Assembly: GCA_031213475.1 (NCBI GenBank) | Contig: JARUPZ010000003.1 | Coordinates: 16,858,869-16,922,868, forward strand | DNA: 64,000 nucleotides | Direction of reading: 5' to 3' | Origin: Nereocystis luetkeana | Lineage: Eukaryota > Sar > Phaeophyceae > Laminariales > Laminariaceae | Part shown: positions 47,820-60,553 of the stretch, piece after piece | Layout: every line of letters begins with the position of its first letter | Position numbering within the stretch: the first letter of the stretch is position 1 | Notes under the pieces: generated by a model | The model's input: only the letters and a program-made list of their open reading frames with translations | What the model was told of the DNA's origin: nothing | The model's database searches: none | Translations under genes and position numbers: made by a program

Positions 47820-50481
47820 CAGATGCTGGTCCACCTGGCGTCGCAAGAACCTAGCGAAAACTGGACAGCATCCTCGTTTCGATGGGCAATGTGAGCCCCA
47901 ATATTGAGTCCACGAGATGGTTGTATGTAATGTGTAGCCGTCTGGGATACGTAGAGACAATACGCATGCCTCTGCTGGGGGCATTCAATATATCCCAGGG
48001 AGATGCCCGACACTGATACTCCACGTTCCGCCTACATTATACTCCCATGTCTGCACCCCTCCTGTTTTGCCTCCATGACTGCCTACCCATGAACCCACCT
48101 CACCCCTACCCAACACCCATAGAGGCAGCCTTCGAAACCACCACTCAAAAATTATTTCAGTTACAGCAGAGTAAATCCGCGCGGTTGAAGCCAACGGTTC
48201 ATGGGCTGCATGTCCAAATTGACGGAAGCTTGGATACCACAACCCGGAACCCTGGTTGAAACAATACCCCCGTACGTATTGGATTGCAAACTGAACTGCT
48301 CGGAATAAATGTTCAACATATCTGCAATACGAGGTACATACATTAGTCAGCGACTTAAGTATCAGCTGTTAAACCACGCGGGGAAACCCTCCTGGAGCCA
48401 CCGCCTGCCATCTTCTCAACATCGTACGATAGATAGGCAGGTGTAGCTGCTCATCTGTGGATGGGCGTGCGCTACGCATAGATAGCCAGGTGCAGCCGCT
48501 GATCTGTAGATGGGCTTGCGTTGCGAGGGTGACAAGCACGTCTCTCAACAGCTGCCCTGTCACCGTTCAAGCGTATCTCGTGAATTGCTTTGATTCCTCG
48601 TTCAACCCCACCATCAAAACGGGGAACGAGCGGCTATGATCTGTTATCGTGGACGATCCAATTGGCCAGTAGACCAAAGCAGCAATCATCTAACCATGCT
48701 GAGCACTGCTAATGTTCAAAACACAATAGTCCAGAGTGAAGGTGTCAACCTTATGCGGTGATCTCGCTTTTTGTGCCATCTTGTCGACGTCAGGTATGAC
48801 CAACCGACCCCAGGATGGCTGCTGCCGGCCGCGCTGTTCACGGAAGCGGGCATGCCCCACAAGGGCATCCTCACGTGCACATACACTAGCAGGCCAGGCG
48901 GCCTCCATAATGATTGGGTCTTGAGGATGGCTCTTACACAGGTGATCCACAGCACTACACAACTCTCTCGTAAAAAACCGTCTCACAAGCAACTCAGTCA
49001 TACTAAAGTTAGTATATAGTGGTTGCACTAAAGCTAGCGTGGAACAAGCTTATCTCTCCTCGAGTATTGAAACGATCAATCTTCGCAGCCTCAACCATAG
49101 TCCGGGTTTCTTATACCTATCTAGAGTTAACTATTTGAGCTTCTTATTCGATTCTCCTGTTTGGGGGCCGCGACTGCTGTAGTGCATCTTGCAATATCCC
49201 CATGGATTGTTCCGAGCTGACATCCACGATATCAAAACATAACCACGACTGTGTGTAGGTGACGTCCCCAGGTGCAAAGCACTTCGCGCCAATGAACACG
49301 ATCTACACAAATACCAGCAGGTAAAGAGCGCACGAGACGCCTGTTGTTGGCAGGAAAGAACAATGCCAGCCCGGGCTGGGGTTCCTATATTGACTAAGGT
49401 GCATTGCACGCGGACTTCTGTTCAGTACAATGGACCCTCAGTCTGTCCTTTCCCTGTCCATCTTAGTCTGAGATTCCTGCGGTAATGTCCGTGTTCAATC
49501 GCACAGTAGTGCAGTGTACAGTAGCACCGTTCGTACCACACGTGTGATAGGATGAAGCTCGGAGCCGGTTTTCCTTAAAACTAGGGAGGCACCCCCACAA
49601 TGAATATGGCGGCTTAACCCCTTTAGAACCGCAGTCCCGTTTGGGGACAAAACTACTTGAATTTTGACTGGTTTGTCCCCACATATGGGACTGCGGTTCT
49701 AAAAGGGTTAAGGAAGATGTACAAGGTATATATAGTCGATATTTTTCCCTACAACAGATGTGTCTTTTCACCCTTGCACTCTCCCTGTTGTCCAGATTTT
49801 TTGCTTCGAAATTCGTTCTAGGGGGTGTGATATAATTGCCACCCTAGGGTGATATCGTACCACCCTAGTGAGATACTGTCGTATTAATGGTGTCATAGTG
49901 TCCTTTTGTCAAACTGTGATGCGGTATGACTCTTGGGCCTGGAGCCTTATTTTGCATCCACCGACGTGGTGCCAAACGGTGGTCTTCCCCTGAGCAAGAG
50001 GTCGACGTTCCTCTCCTCCCCTTCTCCCCGCCGCTTTGCCTGTTGGTTTGCTCGCGTGCAGGCCGTGTCTCTATGCGAGCCCCCCCCCGTTACAGCCCTC
50101 GGAATCACAGAGGATGCTGGCTGTAGCATCGATACCGGTGCAACTGGTAGCAATACTGGTAGCAGCGGGGGGGGGGTGGAAGAACTTGCCGGAGGGGGAC
50201 AAGAGCGATTGGCAGCTGGTCCTGGGTTGGAAGCGTTGGAGGGTAGTTTCGATCGAGAGTTTGTGGATGCGCTCTGCCGCCAGATGGGGAAGGGGTTCTT
50301 TTTTTATGGTACAAACTTGAAGCAAGCCAATGAGTGAAGTGCTGAATGCAACGCAACAAGATCGTGTTAGTACTAATAGTTTAAAACAATTTCAGCTTGC
50401 AAGAAAAGCGCAGAGCCAGAACGGGGTGGTCACGGTGCATGGTCCGGTGGAAACGACGCCAAACTACAGACCACGGCATAA
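45033..50481 (+). CDS. eight-exon gene with a module shared with the upstream gene (5' end unresolved)
   Basis: Exons: 45033-45181, 46682-46780, 47353-47514, 47823-47890, 48794-48969, 49259-49320, 50062-50308 and 50396-50481 (TAA at 50479). Phases 0,0,0,2,1,0,1 close at every join, including a GC donor at 45181 (CAG/gcaagt). The protein reads HLEATVRLNAMAFRLEELMA, DRWFSIRQ, VVLTIQEAFQGDDFLQDVL, VEFVVTVYPRI, VDVYDYSALVACLEERSQAF, VIKRVGWLAVWNACRPDGY, IELAFDRREERQVAKMLVHL, ASQEPSENW, TPGWLLPAALFTEAGMPHKG, ILTCTYTSRPG, then KALRANEHDLHKYQQ, an Ala/Gly/Glu-rich part, FDREFVDALCRQMGKGFF and a short tail. Unknown function. The segment from VIKRVGW to TCTYTS follows the same plan as parts of the LRR/EF-hand protein, so the two genes may be related or even one gene wrongly split by the stop at 43465. 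Confidence 0.7.
46335..46528. repeat. tandem duplication, 96-bp unit, two copies
   Basis: CCCTGTGTTGTCACAGCCAA through CCGCTAGGAC-GCACTCCCAT to TACGCACAACCT occurs twice in direct succession with only three or so differences, so the duplication is recent. It lies in the intron 45181-46682. Confidence 0.9.
46901..46951 (+). pseudogene. exon echo: partial copy of exon 46682-46780
   Basis: Reads FVQDVVVEFVVAVYPRS, against FLQDVLVEFVVTVYPRI in the real exon 165 bp upstream. The sequence after each is also similar (G-rich run, GCAACGT/GTAACGT, then GTCTTAAATC), so a ~165-bp tandem duplication took in the 3' half of the exon and its donor. The copy's donor is TGCAAG where the original has TGTGAG. 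It could be a spare exon or a relic. Confidence 0.65.
47755..47822. repeat. (TGTC)n tract forming an acceptor's pyrimidine tract
   Basis: Irregular CTGT/TGCC tetramers run right up to GTCTGCAG, the acceptor of exon 47823-47890. Confidence 0.85.
49614..49710. repeat. palindromic element, AACCCTTTTAG family, copy 5 (best palindrome)
   Basis: Starts TTAACCCCTTTAGAACCGCA and ends ACTGCGGTTCTAAAAGGGTT; near-perfect terminal inverted repeats of about 30 bp around a ~35-bp centre. Confidence 0.92.
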
Positions 50482-51095
50482 TACATGCATTCTTGACAGT
50501 ACCCATAGTGGTTCAGTACTACCTACCAGGTAGCTGGTGGCAGTTTTGTGATGGAAATTGTCGAATGATAGCCAGCGGTCACACATTTCTGAGATGTATA
50601 GATAAATTGAAGAACAACTCAACTCGCAATCTGATATCATACCGTATCGGTGTCTGGTATGAGCATGGATGAAGAGCAGTGTTTGGGGAAAACCGGTGGT
50701 GTCCTCTAGCCAGCGCGGCTTCCTTACATCGAGTGCAGAGACACCCCCCCTCCGTTCTGGGTACACGTAAAAACGGCAAAAATCATTTCAGATAGCTGTG
50801 AAAGAAGGTACACTTATCCCAACTACGAGTATAACTTCTCGCCGAAACTCGCGGTAGCGCTTGGAACGGGGTTGAGGGCTTGAAGAGGGGGACCGGAAAA
50901 ATATTAATGATACTCCGGTTCTACAGTAAATGCTATCCTCGAACATACACAGCAGTATTATTGATGGTAACGTTCTGTTGGTACTATTTTCCCTCGCGAT
51001 GCACTCGAAACATGAACGAACATGAATGCACGTATGCCTTGTTGTTCTTAGTACTATGTTAGTGTGATTGGTGAATTAATTGCGGAATTAGTCCT

Positions 51096-51204
51096 ACTAC
51101 GGGGGACCATAGTTAATAGGACCAAATATTGTTAGTTAAAAGGGTTAAATATATAGGTTTTTATCTATACCGTAGGTCCTATTGACTATGGTCCCCCGTA
51201 ATAG
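51096..51204. repeat. palindromic element, CTATTACGGGGG family, copy 4
   Basis: Starts CTACTACGGGGGACCATAG and ends CTATGGTCCCCCGTAATAG; inside TAGTTAAAAGGGTTAAAT. Confidence 0.92.
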
Positions 51205-51257
51205 TAATTTCACGAGGGAATCAAGGTGCACGCACCGATGCCGTCGTGCAGCCACCC

Positions 51258-51284
51258 CCCACCGCCGCCGCCGCCGCCGCCGCC
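51258..51284. repeat. (GCC)n microsatellite
   Basis: About eight GCC triplets following a C run. Confidence 0.8.
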
Positions 51285-52074
51285 CAATTTATTTTTCGGG
51301 GGAGTATGCTCAATACAGATGTACCGGCACTGTACTGTCTTCTAGTGTGCTTGTTATTGCATTGTAACATACCTGATGGATGCAAAGGTGATGTTTTTTT
51401 AGTGTTATTTTTTTCGAAGCTCTCGTAGATATTTATGTTCGATACACATTTATAGAGGTCCCAGTGAGAAAGGGCATTTGCCTGTTAACATTAGTACTAC
51501 TGCTGTAGTCTCTATATACCCTGGCACGCTCTCGGCGAGAAGGATAGACTGCACTGACCGCTACAATAGGTCTTGCATTTATATTGCGTATCTACTTGAT
51601 CTCTGATTGCTAAAGCTACTGTTCATATTATACTACTTCGAGTATCAATACGAATACCACTTGCTTTATTGATCAACTATTTTCTGTAGCTTCCACCAGT
51701 GCTAGCAATAGAGGCACTATACACCGTAGCTCAGCTACCGGAAATGGTGAAAACAGGCGCAACAAGTATATCCGAATTTGAAACTGCGTTGTGATCACAG
51801 CAACACATAGGACCAGCCAAACAATACAGCAGTGCCCTCTGTCTATGCCGGCATGGCAGGATGACTTCTGATTATTATCTTTTTCAACATCATATGGGTG
51901 ACCAGGTACGAACATGTGTCTAGGATCCGTTTTCGAATTTAGAATGCCGCCACTACGAGTATTCATTATTGTTCATATTCCATTAATATGTCAATAGTAC
52001 CGTGCTTACCTGGTATACATCAGGATATGTGTTAATTTTAGCCACTGCCAGCCCGTTCTTTCCGCTAAAAGGTT

Positions 52075-52183
52075 AATACCGGGGACCATAGTACATAGGG
52101 CCAATTTTTGTTAGTAAAAATAGCGAAACATATAGGTTTTTGTCTTTACCGTAGGTCCTATTTAATGTGGTCCCCCGAAGTAG
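52075..52183. repeat. palindromic element, CTATTACGGGGG family, copy 5
   Basis: Starts AATACCGGGGACCATAGTAC and ends AATGTGGTCCCCCGAAGTAG, slightly worn at both tips. Confidence 0.85.
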
Positions 52184-52255
52184 CCTTGTTTACTGCGTTA
52201 TCATCATTAATGGTAGGTGCGTGCACCAGTAGAGCTTGCCTTATTCGACGATACA

Positions 52256-52367
52256 CTATTACGGGGGACCATAGTTAACAGGACATATGGTATACATAAA
52301 AAAACTATATATTTAACCATTTTCACTAATAAAAATTGGCCCTATTAACTATGGTCCCCCGTAATAG
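52256..52367. repeat. palindromic element, CTATTACGGGGG family, copy 6
   Basis: Starts CTATTACGGGGGACCATAG and ends CTATGGTCCCCCGTAATAG: perfect 19-bp ends. It is only 72 bp after copy 5 and is in the opposite inner orientation. Confidence 0.93.
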
Positions 52368-53218
52368 TAGTATCCCTTCTATTCACCGGTCACCTACCGG
52401 CCAACTACCCAAGAATGACACTGATGGCATGTTTCAGGTGGCATGCTTTGCTGGGTCAACTGAACAACGTGAGTACACTCTTATGTTCACACCCTGCTCC
52501 CGCTCGGCACCCTCATCACACCCATACCACCAGTACTTTGGCCCTCGGAACTGACCCCGGCCACTTGCTTTGACCAATAATTTCCGGCGGGAGGGCCCAT
52601 AACGCACCTCGATCCCACGCCGGACAAGACCGAGAGATGGCCACAGCCAGAAAATGTTGTTTTCGCATGAATGAGCGGTAATCTACCCGCTCGTGATTCT
52701 GCTGTGTCCTGCACATGACACTCTACCTTGTAACAGGTACGTAGCGGGGACTATTTGTGGCATGTAGCGGGTTCCGCTCTCCAACCCCAACCACTTCCTA
52801 CAAGTACACCCTTGCAAGTTGCGTCGGAGGTCTGAACTACTTGGTGCCGTCTTTTTACGGGTGTATGGGTTCCCTTCCCTTCCCCCCCCTCCCTGCCGCA
52901 AAGTGGATCACTGCATCCGTATATTCCGGTAGATAGCACGCCCCACCCTCTCTCAGCACTCCTTCGCCACCTAGTCGTAGGGTATGCTTCTCAAGCACTG
53001 CCACGGTGCGCGATGCCATACACAGCGTACGCCCTACGTCAGGAGCGCTCAGGGTTCACAATGTCTGACCGGGCGCCCGGCGGCCTTGTGAGACATCTTG
53101 AGGGACACAATTTTGAGGTATGAATGGGTCAAATGACACTAAAAAAATGGGTTCATACTACTGAAATATTACCGTGCAATGCCGGCTTTACTGGAGCTTC
53201 GGACACTACTGTTCTTGA

Positions 53219-53328
53219 TATTACGGGGGGCCATAGTTAACAGGACCAAATATTGTTGGTAAAAATGGTTAAACATATAGGTTTTTATGTACACCATAGG
53301 TCCTGTTAACTATGGTCCCCCGTAATAG
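53219..53328. repeat. palindromic element, CTATTACGGGGG family, copy 7
   Basis: Starts TATTACGGGGGGCCATAGTT and ends AACTATGGTCCCCCGTAATA; inside TGTTGGTAAAAATGG. Confidence 0.93.
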
Positions 53329-55764
53329 TCGCATTGCCCCGAGCACTGCCTCGTTGTCAATACCTATGCAGTATGCCTTTCTTTGCAACCACACCAGGAC
53401 GAACGAAGCCAATTACTACTGAAGTACAGTGTATGCCCACGAACATTAAGAAATAACTCATGTTAGTACTGCACTGTTGTACAGAAACCAAAATCATACT
53501 CTAATTCCAAGTGTTTTATTCCCACCAGGAGACTGCATTTCTCAAGGCCTAAGACGGACTAAGGGGGTCATAAAAAATACAAATATCGAGCCCAGAGGCG
53601 AGCGCTACACTCATTCTCACCAATATGCAATTTCCGAAATGCTCAATCAAAGTTGATCAAGGTTGGTGATACAGTAAGGCCTAAGGCTAGACCATACTAA
53701 TGACAGGTATTTCAGGTGGCGGGTCCATACTAACGACCTCGCTCTCATAGTAATTTGCTCCATTAGAAAGGAACCATTGTTCCCTTGATCCGTACTACTC
53801 TGATTACCATGATCTGTGTTACGTACACCTTGTCGGGACTGGTATCTACATGCGAAGACTGGGGGGTGGAGGCCCGTTCCCTGTTGGGGGGGGGTCTGTC
53901 TAATCGTGATACTTGAGTCACCGCGATGCTCCATACCAGGTATGAAACTTTACTCCCGCATTTCATTACATGAACGTATTATTATTATTATTTTATATTT
54001 TTTTTCTCATCCCATTCATTATCTTCGCACATCTTCTTCTCTCTCTTCTTCCAACTCGTAACTCAGATCCGGGGTCACATAGCAGGCTCTTCTCCCCCCT
54101 TCCCGCTACGGTACGTGCCTTCATTTTTATCGCGAGAAGATTTCAGCCTTTTCTTCCCTCGTCGACTCGCATCGAAATGAATGTATTATATATACCACCA
54201 GGCTATAACATTAATTGTAGGAGAGTGCGCGAGTCAAACATACGGGTATCACGGACATCCACTTTGTGCGTAACAACACAGCAGAATATGTAGCATACTG
54301 GTACAAGTAGTATATAGGCACAGTTTCCTTGCGCCATTTGTATTATGTTTCATTTCAGAATTTATTTCGGGTTCTTCTTTTTGTCTTTTTGTGCTTATTT
54401 TCTGGTCTGGCTTGCTTTGCTGTGTTCTCGTACCCGGTACGCTGGCAGACAACACACAACCACAGCAGTACAGGACGCCTACTAATAGTAAGAACACAAG
54501 CAACAAGGAAGGCAGGCTGACTGATATTTTGCACGAAAACAATAAGTTCGCCAGTCGACGTGCTGAAGTTATCAATGACGTACGCAGAACGCACCCCTCC
54601 TTGGAATAAGAAACCCAGCTTTCCGTTTCTGTTTGTGTGTCTTATACAGAACTTACTCACCTGGTGCCTATCTATGCCTGTGAACGCTTAGTCTAAAGTC
54701 CCCGAGTGTGCCCCGGCAATCGTTACGGGTTGCAAGGTTGGCGTTGAAGTGCCATACTTTGTGTTTCGCCCATTTAACAGCTATTAAAATATCCGTGATT
54801 TATCGAAGAACCTTTTCCCCCCAATTTCCAGATTTTGCAGATTTTGTTTTCGCGCAATTCTTTTGGACTTGCAGATTTCTCAGAATCTGTTTTCGAACTA
54901 TTATATGTGAATGCGAAGCGTTCCTGGTATTTGTCCCTCCGTTAAAAATCACAATTTGTAACAGAACGCCTCCGTATCTCGATAAAAAAATCACAGATCA
55001 AAAATATCTGGAAAATCTCGAAAAAGAGCTCTCCAAAAATAACGCCCCAGAAAATGGCTGTACCTATATATGTACGTATGTATGCCAGTTATGAAGAATG
55101 TTCACGTAAAGGGCAGCTCATCGTTTCTCTGGCCTCTCATGAGCTCATGAGCCACTTACTGCATATTTTTTCGGGCGGTTTGATGTATACCTACCTCCCT
55201 GGGATCACGAACGCCACTATACTCGGATATTAATGTCGTCATCCCACCATGCTCCGTGCGCGCTTCCTATCTCGTGCGGGCCTAGATCGCGTCTTCATGT
55301 TATGTTGCTGCTGTTTCCTGCCGGAATCTCTTGTTGGCCGGATTGCACTGAATCTGCAGTATGCATTCCGTTGTCTTGATATTTAACCCCTATCCTGCTC
55401 GAAACTTATCTAACACTAATCCCGAGTAATTTGTCCCTGAAAGGTGAGCGCAGAAGCCGTATTTATCGATAATTAATTATAGATAGTTTGCGCACCTCGG
55501 AAAGGATATCAGTTCACCGTATACATCCTTCGGGGAAGATAGATAGATACATCCCTGATCTGTATGATCTGTATGATCTAGCGCTATGTCGCCGGGTGGA
55601 AGTGGTGTAATCTGCATCATCTACTCGTAGCACTTACTTCCTCTGTTGGACCTGTACCCGTATGAACTATTAATACACAGATACATTCCGCACAACATGC
55701 GGTATCATAAGGGCAGATAAGGATCTAGATTATCTATATGTAGATGATCTATGTGATGTGTACA

Positions 55765-55767
<3 letters not shown>

Positions 55768-55798
<31 letters not shown>
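55768..55798. repeat. (AT)n microsatellite
   Basis: Pure AT run of about 30 bp. Confidence 0.9.
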
Positions 55799-55802
<4 letters not shown>

Positions 55803-56329
55803 GACGTGCGCAAGCAGCTGCAAGTAAGTGTGTGTTGTGCGTCACCCGGTAACAATAGAAAAGGCTGTGAGATCCTCCTCATGTCTATTCGTGGGGATTT
55901 GTTGGATGTTGTTGATGGTGTGGGAGTGTTCTGGGTGTCGAGTGTTAAGCTTTCGCTGCTTCGAGGTACATTCGACACATTAGTTTCTGAGTATTCTTGT
56001 TGCTGTGGGCGCTGAGAAGGCCGCAAGCGACACCTTTCCGGACAAAAAAAAAAAGAGTGTGGACACCCCTGGAGGAATATTCTCAAGATATCACAGAACT
56101 CCAGGGTCTAAAACCCATAACCCAGTGCAAGAGTCTGCACCCCACGGAGCGACCATTCGTATTTACCTACCAAGCCCCCGGTCGCTAGATACGTACCAGG
56201 TATACCTTGTGGGAGGGGGCTGTTTTTTTTTCATGTACGCACGCAATTTGGCCGTGCCTCGACGCTTTTAGACTGCGCAACGCAACGGTGATACGAAAAA
56301 TAAAAAAGGTGGAGCTTTGAAATCACGGA

Positions 56330-56620
56330 AAAAATCAGGGTATTTCTCGGGACGCCTGTTCGACTCCGGGACCATATCCCGCGGAAATCGTTTACCCCGG
56401 GATTTCACGGTACTATTTTCATGGGATCAGGCCACCGCGGGACTCCCCGGAGCGTGATTCAGCCGGCACGGGATTTAGCGGCATCTTTTTTACGGGATCT
56501 ACGAGCCACGACCGGGTTCGATGGGATTGTTTGTGAGGGATCTGACCACCGCGGTATTGCTCGGGACGGGATCTATCCACGACGAGGCTAAACCGCGGGA
56601 AAAAAAACGAAGAATGATCT
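56330..56620. repeat. GGGATTT/CGCGGGA-rich tract
   Basis: Irregular repetition of CGGGAT and CGCGGGA words (for example CCGCGGGACTCCCCGG) without a fixed period. Similar to 58380-58620. Confidence 0.6.
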
Positions 56621-57552
56621 GAAAGTATTATTTTCGTCACTGGGAATATGAACATTTTAGACCGATGGCAACGGGAACGCAAAGTTTCCATAAAAAGTTC
56701 GAATTTTAATATACCCCCCCCATGAGGTTGCAGTACCGCTTGCTATGGGCACGGTTCTTCGAAAAACAATATCCAAACCCTGGGAAACACCCGAAGAAAA
56801 TCGTTAAGGGGCAGATGTTAGGCAACCGTCGACTTGAGAAAAACTCAGCCAAATGTTTTCGTTGGAAACGGCGAGATTCCGAGTCCTCGATTGACATCGA
56901 TCGACAAAACAAACGATTGCGTCATGAATCCCGAACAGAGCGCGCTCGCCAGGGGCTCCGACTCTACCCCAGGGTCAACTGTTTTCACACAATGGTCGGT
57001 GATGTGTGGCGGGCGCCGCTAGCCAGGCATCTATTAGTCTCTTTTTTGTTTCCCTGGTGTTCTTACTGTAGTAGCGGAGTACGTATAGTGTGTTTGCGTT
57101 TTTGTTTTATCTCTGTTCTACGCCCCTCGTGTAGCGTGCGAGCCTGCGATCTGCGCAAACATGCGCATTATTTTATGTGTTTCCTTTCGTGATTTCTTGC
57201 ATGCTTGCCTGAATTGAACTTTTTTCTCTCTCTTCCCTTTTTGATTTTTGATTTTTCGATTTTGATTTCGATTTTTCGACGTCGAGTTGTGTGTTTTCAT
57301 CCTGTCTATTTCTCCTGGGTAGTATGTGGTCTTCTCGGTATCCGTGGTGACTTGTACAGCGTACCGCATGTATCTGATACGTACGTGCGCGGACCTCACT
57401 TTTTGTTTTCGTCTGAGGTGTAGTAGATGCCCTTCAGTTATCATGTGTACTATTCTTTGCTTGTTTTATTTTCACCGAGGTATTTCTTCCACTCCAGAGT
57501 TATCCTGCGACCCCGGACTGCACTGCATTGTGGCGATGAGTTAATCTGAGAA

Positions 57553-57562
57553 CAATAGCAAC

Positions 57563-57593
<31 letters not shown>

Positions 57594-57595
57594 GC

Positions 57596-57668
<73 letters not shown>
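57553..57668. repeat. (CAA)n microsatellite, ~115 bp
   Basis: Nearly pure CAA triplets with a few CGA and CAG interruptions; poly-Gln, poly-Asn or poly-Val frames here are artefacts. Confidence 0.95.
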
Positions 57669-58379
57669 TGATTAAAACACATTTGTCTGCTGGTGTGCAG
57701 AAAACAGATGGCACCCCTCTCAGACAGCAAAAAAAATTACCGGTATATATTTTTCAGGTTTTGGAGAAGAGCGTAGAACGCCGCCGGCAAGCTTTCGCCC
57801 CCTATATTAGAAAATGGATCCACCTGATATCTTCGAGGCCGCCGTCTGAATTTAGTGACCTCGCCCGACACCAGGCGGGTTGGCTGTGGGTTGAGCCTAT
57901 GTCGAGATCGAAGTCTATCGTCGCACGAGCTGATTTTTGATCGGCGTGCTGACAATTTACAACGACAAAAAACATTTAGCGCCACCTGCATACGGTGAGA
58001 AAAAAAAGGCGTGGGGGAAAAAGAAAAATACGAGTTCTTTTTCCCCCCCACAGCGACGGTACAAGAATATTTTCGGCCGTTTCTTGAGAGCAAAATACTT
58101 TTTTTTTACTAATCTTTGAAACATCGTGTTCTTAATGCCATCGTTCCTATCTATAACCAGCTTTACAGCAACACGTTCGGGTACGTACGTGGTGGCACCT
58201 TTCTTGTTTGCAAAACAAAATTAGGGGAGGAAAACATAGAGACACATAAAAATAAAAATAACTCGGAACCTGACGCGTGTACGTATGTTTGTACTCGTAC
58301 CTTGGCTTGGCCCCTCCTTCTGCGGAGGGGTGATTACGAGTTGTATTTACGTGTCAGCGGGATTATATCATATGTCACT

Positions 58380-58620
58380 CTCTTCACGGGATTCGGGATA
58401 TCCTGAATTTCGCGGGACGGGTTCGTGCGGGAACAGGAGCTACACTTTCCCGTGGATACGGGATATCCTGAATTTACGCGGGACCCGTTCTTGCGGGAGC
58501 GGAAGTTCCTACTCATCACGGGACCGCGGGAAAATCCCGCATCCCGCCCAAAGCCGCGGGATAAATCCCGCTGGAAAAAATCCCGCTGGGAAAAAATCCC
58601 GACGAACGCCCTTGAGATTT
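58380..58620. repeat. CGGGAT / ATCCCG fold-back tract
   Basis: CGGGATATCCTGAATTTCGC and CGGGATATCCTGAATTTACG head two near-copies about 65 bp apart; then GCGGGAAAATCCCGC and AAATCCCGCTGGGAAAAAAT form local hairpins. Confidence 0.7.
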
Positions 58621-58639
58621 TCAGGGCTGTTTCCGGTTC

Positions 58640-59430
58640 ATGACCCGACCCGCGGGTCGAGTCAGGAAGTGCTCACACTTTCACAGGCCGGGTCATGTCG
58701 AGTCGGGTCGGGTCGGGTCAAGATTTTTGTCATGCCACGGGCCGGGTCGGGTCGGGTCGGGTCGGGTCGGGTCGGGTCAGGTCATGGCCCACGACAAACG
58801 GGTCAATCGCGGATCGGGCCAACATGACCCGTGGTTTGTTTTCTACTCGCCCGCGGGTCGGACCCGCGCATCCGACCAGCGGATCCGACACTAAAAAAGC
58901 TCTCTCCTTATACCGGCCAAAGGTTTCTCTCGTGCCGACACAGAATGCCTCCTTTGAAATCAAAATCAAACACTAAAACACGGCTCGTAAATGTATATAC
59001 GCATGCCCGCATCCATTCATACAAAACGACAGCCAGGCCGCATGTCACTGTTGGGTACAAAAATGAAGGCTACATAATTTTTAGTGTGTCGACCTACTGG
59101 CCGGATCCGCGGGTCGAAGCCGCGGATCGAGATAAAAGACCTCGGGGGTTGAGATGGTCCGACCGGCGACAGCCCCGTATCTCAGGGGTCAATCGGAATC
59201 TGGGGGGTCGAGTCGGGTCGGGTCGGGTCTGGAAGTGTTCAAGTTATCACGGGTCAGGCAAGTTCGAGTCAAGAGGTATCCAAATTTCGCGGATCGGGTC
59301 GGGTCAGGCGAAGAGGTTTAAAAATCTCACGGGTCGGATCGGGTCGACTCAGGAGGCTTCCAAAATCTCGCGGGTCAGGTCGGGTCAGGCTGACCCGACC
59401 CGACCCGACCTGACCTGACCTGTGAGGTAT
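58640..59430. repeat. (GGGTC)n-rich region ending in a hairpin
   Basis: GGGTC pentamers are pure at about 58740-58785 and scattered to 59430, where the strand flips: GGGTCAGGTCGGGTCAGGCT is followed directly by GACCCGACCCGACC and GACCTGACCTG, an inverted repeat with almost no loop. The CG-rich pentamer makes Gly/Arg/Ser/Val repeat frames that are not genes. Confidence 0.85.
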
Positions 59431-60553
59431 GGCCTGTCCCGCGAACAGTCGCGTTTTTTTTCAAATTTATCACGGAAAACAAATACCCAAGCACTCCGAT
59501 CCAACCTGTGACCTGTGACCGGGGCGGTGTTTATGTACAGACTTTATTTCGGTGTCACACTTCACGTAAAGAGTAGTGTAGTGGGCATTATACCACGGAT
59601 CTTCTCTTACGGTACTGCTCTAGGGGAGGACATCGATCTTCGTTCCTCGATAGAGGGGATCCGGCGATGATAAAAATAAATCATCATCGTCTGTGAAGCG
59701 GACACCGAACATGGCAGCCGGAGAACTATGTTGTTCTGTTGTTTACATACTGCACCTGGTATCTGGTACCTGATGCGTACCAGGTACGTTATACGTTGTA
59801 TCCAAATATATGTAACGGACCCAAATCTGGATCCAGAAAAAGGGAGCATCGTCCTTCGATCGAGATAGAAAGACGTTGTATCAGCTACTACTGGTATCAG
59901 CTACTGCTGTACCGGCAAAAACTCACGTGCTACGGGCAGGAAGGAGAGGGGCAATTGTCGCATCGGTGCCAGGAAATACAGACAACAACCAGCAGCTTTG
60001 ATCGTACGAGGCGCCCACTCCTGTCGCTCACCTGTTTCCCTTCCTCATAATGTGTCCCACAGGCCAAAGCCGCTCCTCGAATGCCCCGTTGCGTGTGGAC
60101 TGCCTGTTGTTATGGTATTTTATTAATAGTCACTTTTAAACCTGCACCAACACAATGTTCGTCGGCAAGCACGATAATTTTAGAGCAAACACGGCGCAGC
60201 TCAGGTTCACCGCCGCTCGCGCTGCACTCACGGACGGGGCAGCAGCAGCGTCCAGTGGGCAGGCAGAATGAAGTACATTTCTGCCCCTGCTCGTAGGCCA
60301 GCTAGGCCGGCTGCGGAAAATCTAATTTGTTGTCTGGATTTCGCATGATGGAGTACGTATTGCTTTCAGTAGCCAAGTCAAGGCGGGGACGTGATTCTTA
60401 TTACGCTTGTTCAGCCCCTGCTTGTGGGCGGTGTGACTGCTGTGTCGTGACTCATATGACTGCCACGGCGAGCCCCACGTATCCCTTGTTGCGATCACGA
60501 CCCTCAGGGGCGCACCACCTCCCTCCCGCAGTAACACCCTCTACGTGGCCTCT

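Larger units (their letters stand above)
50482..60553. other. gene-poor, repeat-rich spacer
   Basis: No exon with both splice sites and a consistent frame was found in 10 kb. It holds four CTATTACGGGGG elements, GCC, AT and CAA microsatellites, GGGATTT- and GGGTC-rich tracts, and many TACCAGGTA-type words. Open frames at 55997-56271, 56722-57192 and 57668-57940 have plausible composition but no supported splice partners. Confidence 0.5.

Noticed and set aside
48690-49028. 112-codon minus-strand ORF
   Set aside because: Antisense shadow of the phase-supported exon 48794-48969.
55730-56271. Two ORFs of 88-118 codons on opposite strands
   Set aside because: Composition is moderately protein-like, but they start in an AT run and no splice partners or motifs support either strand.
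56722-57192. 156-codon plus-strand ORF, Arg/Lys-rich
   Set aside because: A candidate start ATG exists, but no intron borders, motif or neighbour fits; left unannotated.
57500-57730. Poly-Val ORF
   Set aside because: Antisense reading of the CAA microsatellite.
58285-59418. Gly/Arg/Ser/Val-repeat ORFs (SGRVGSGRVG)
   Set aside because: Translation of the GGGTC pentamer array.
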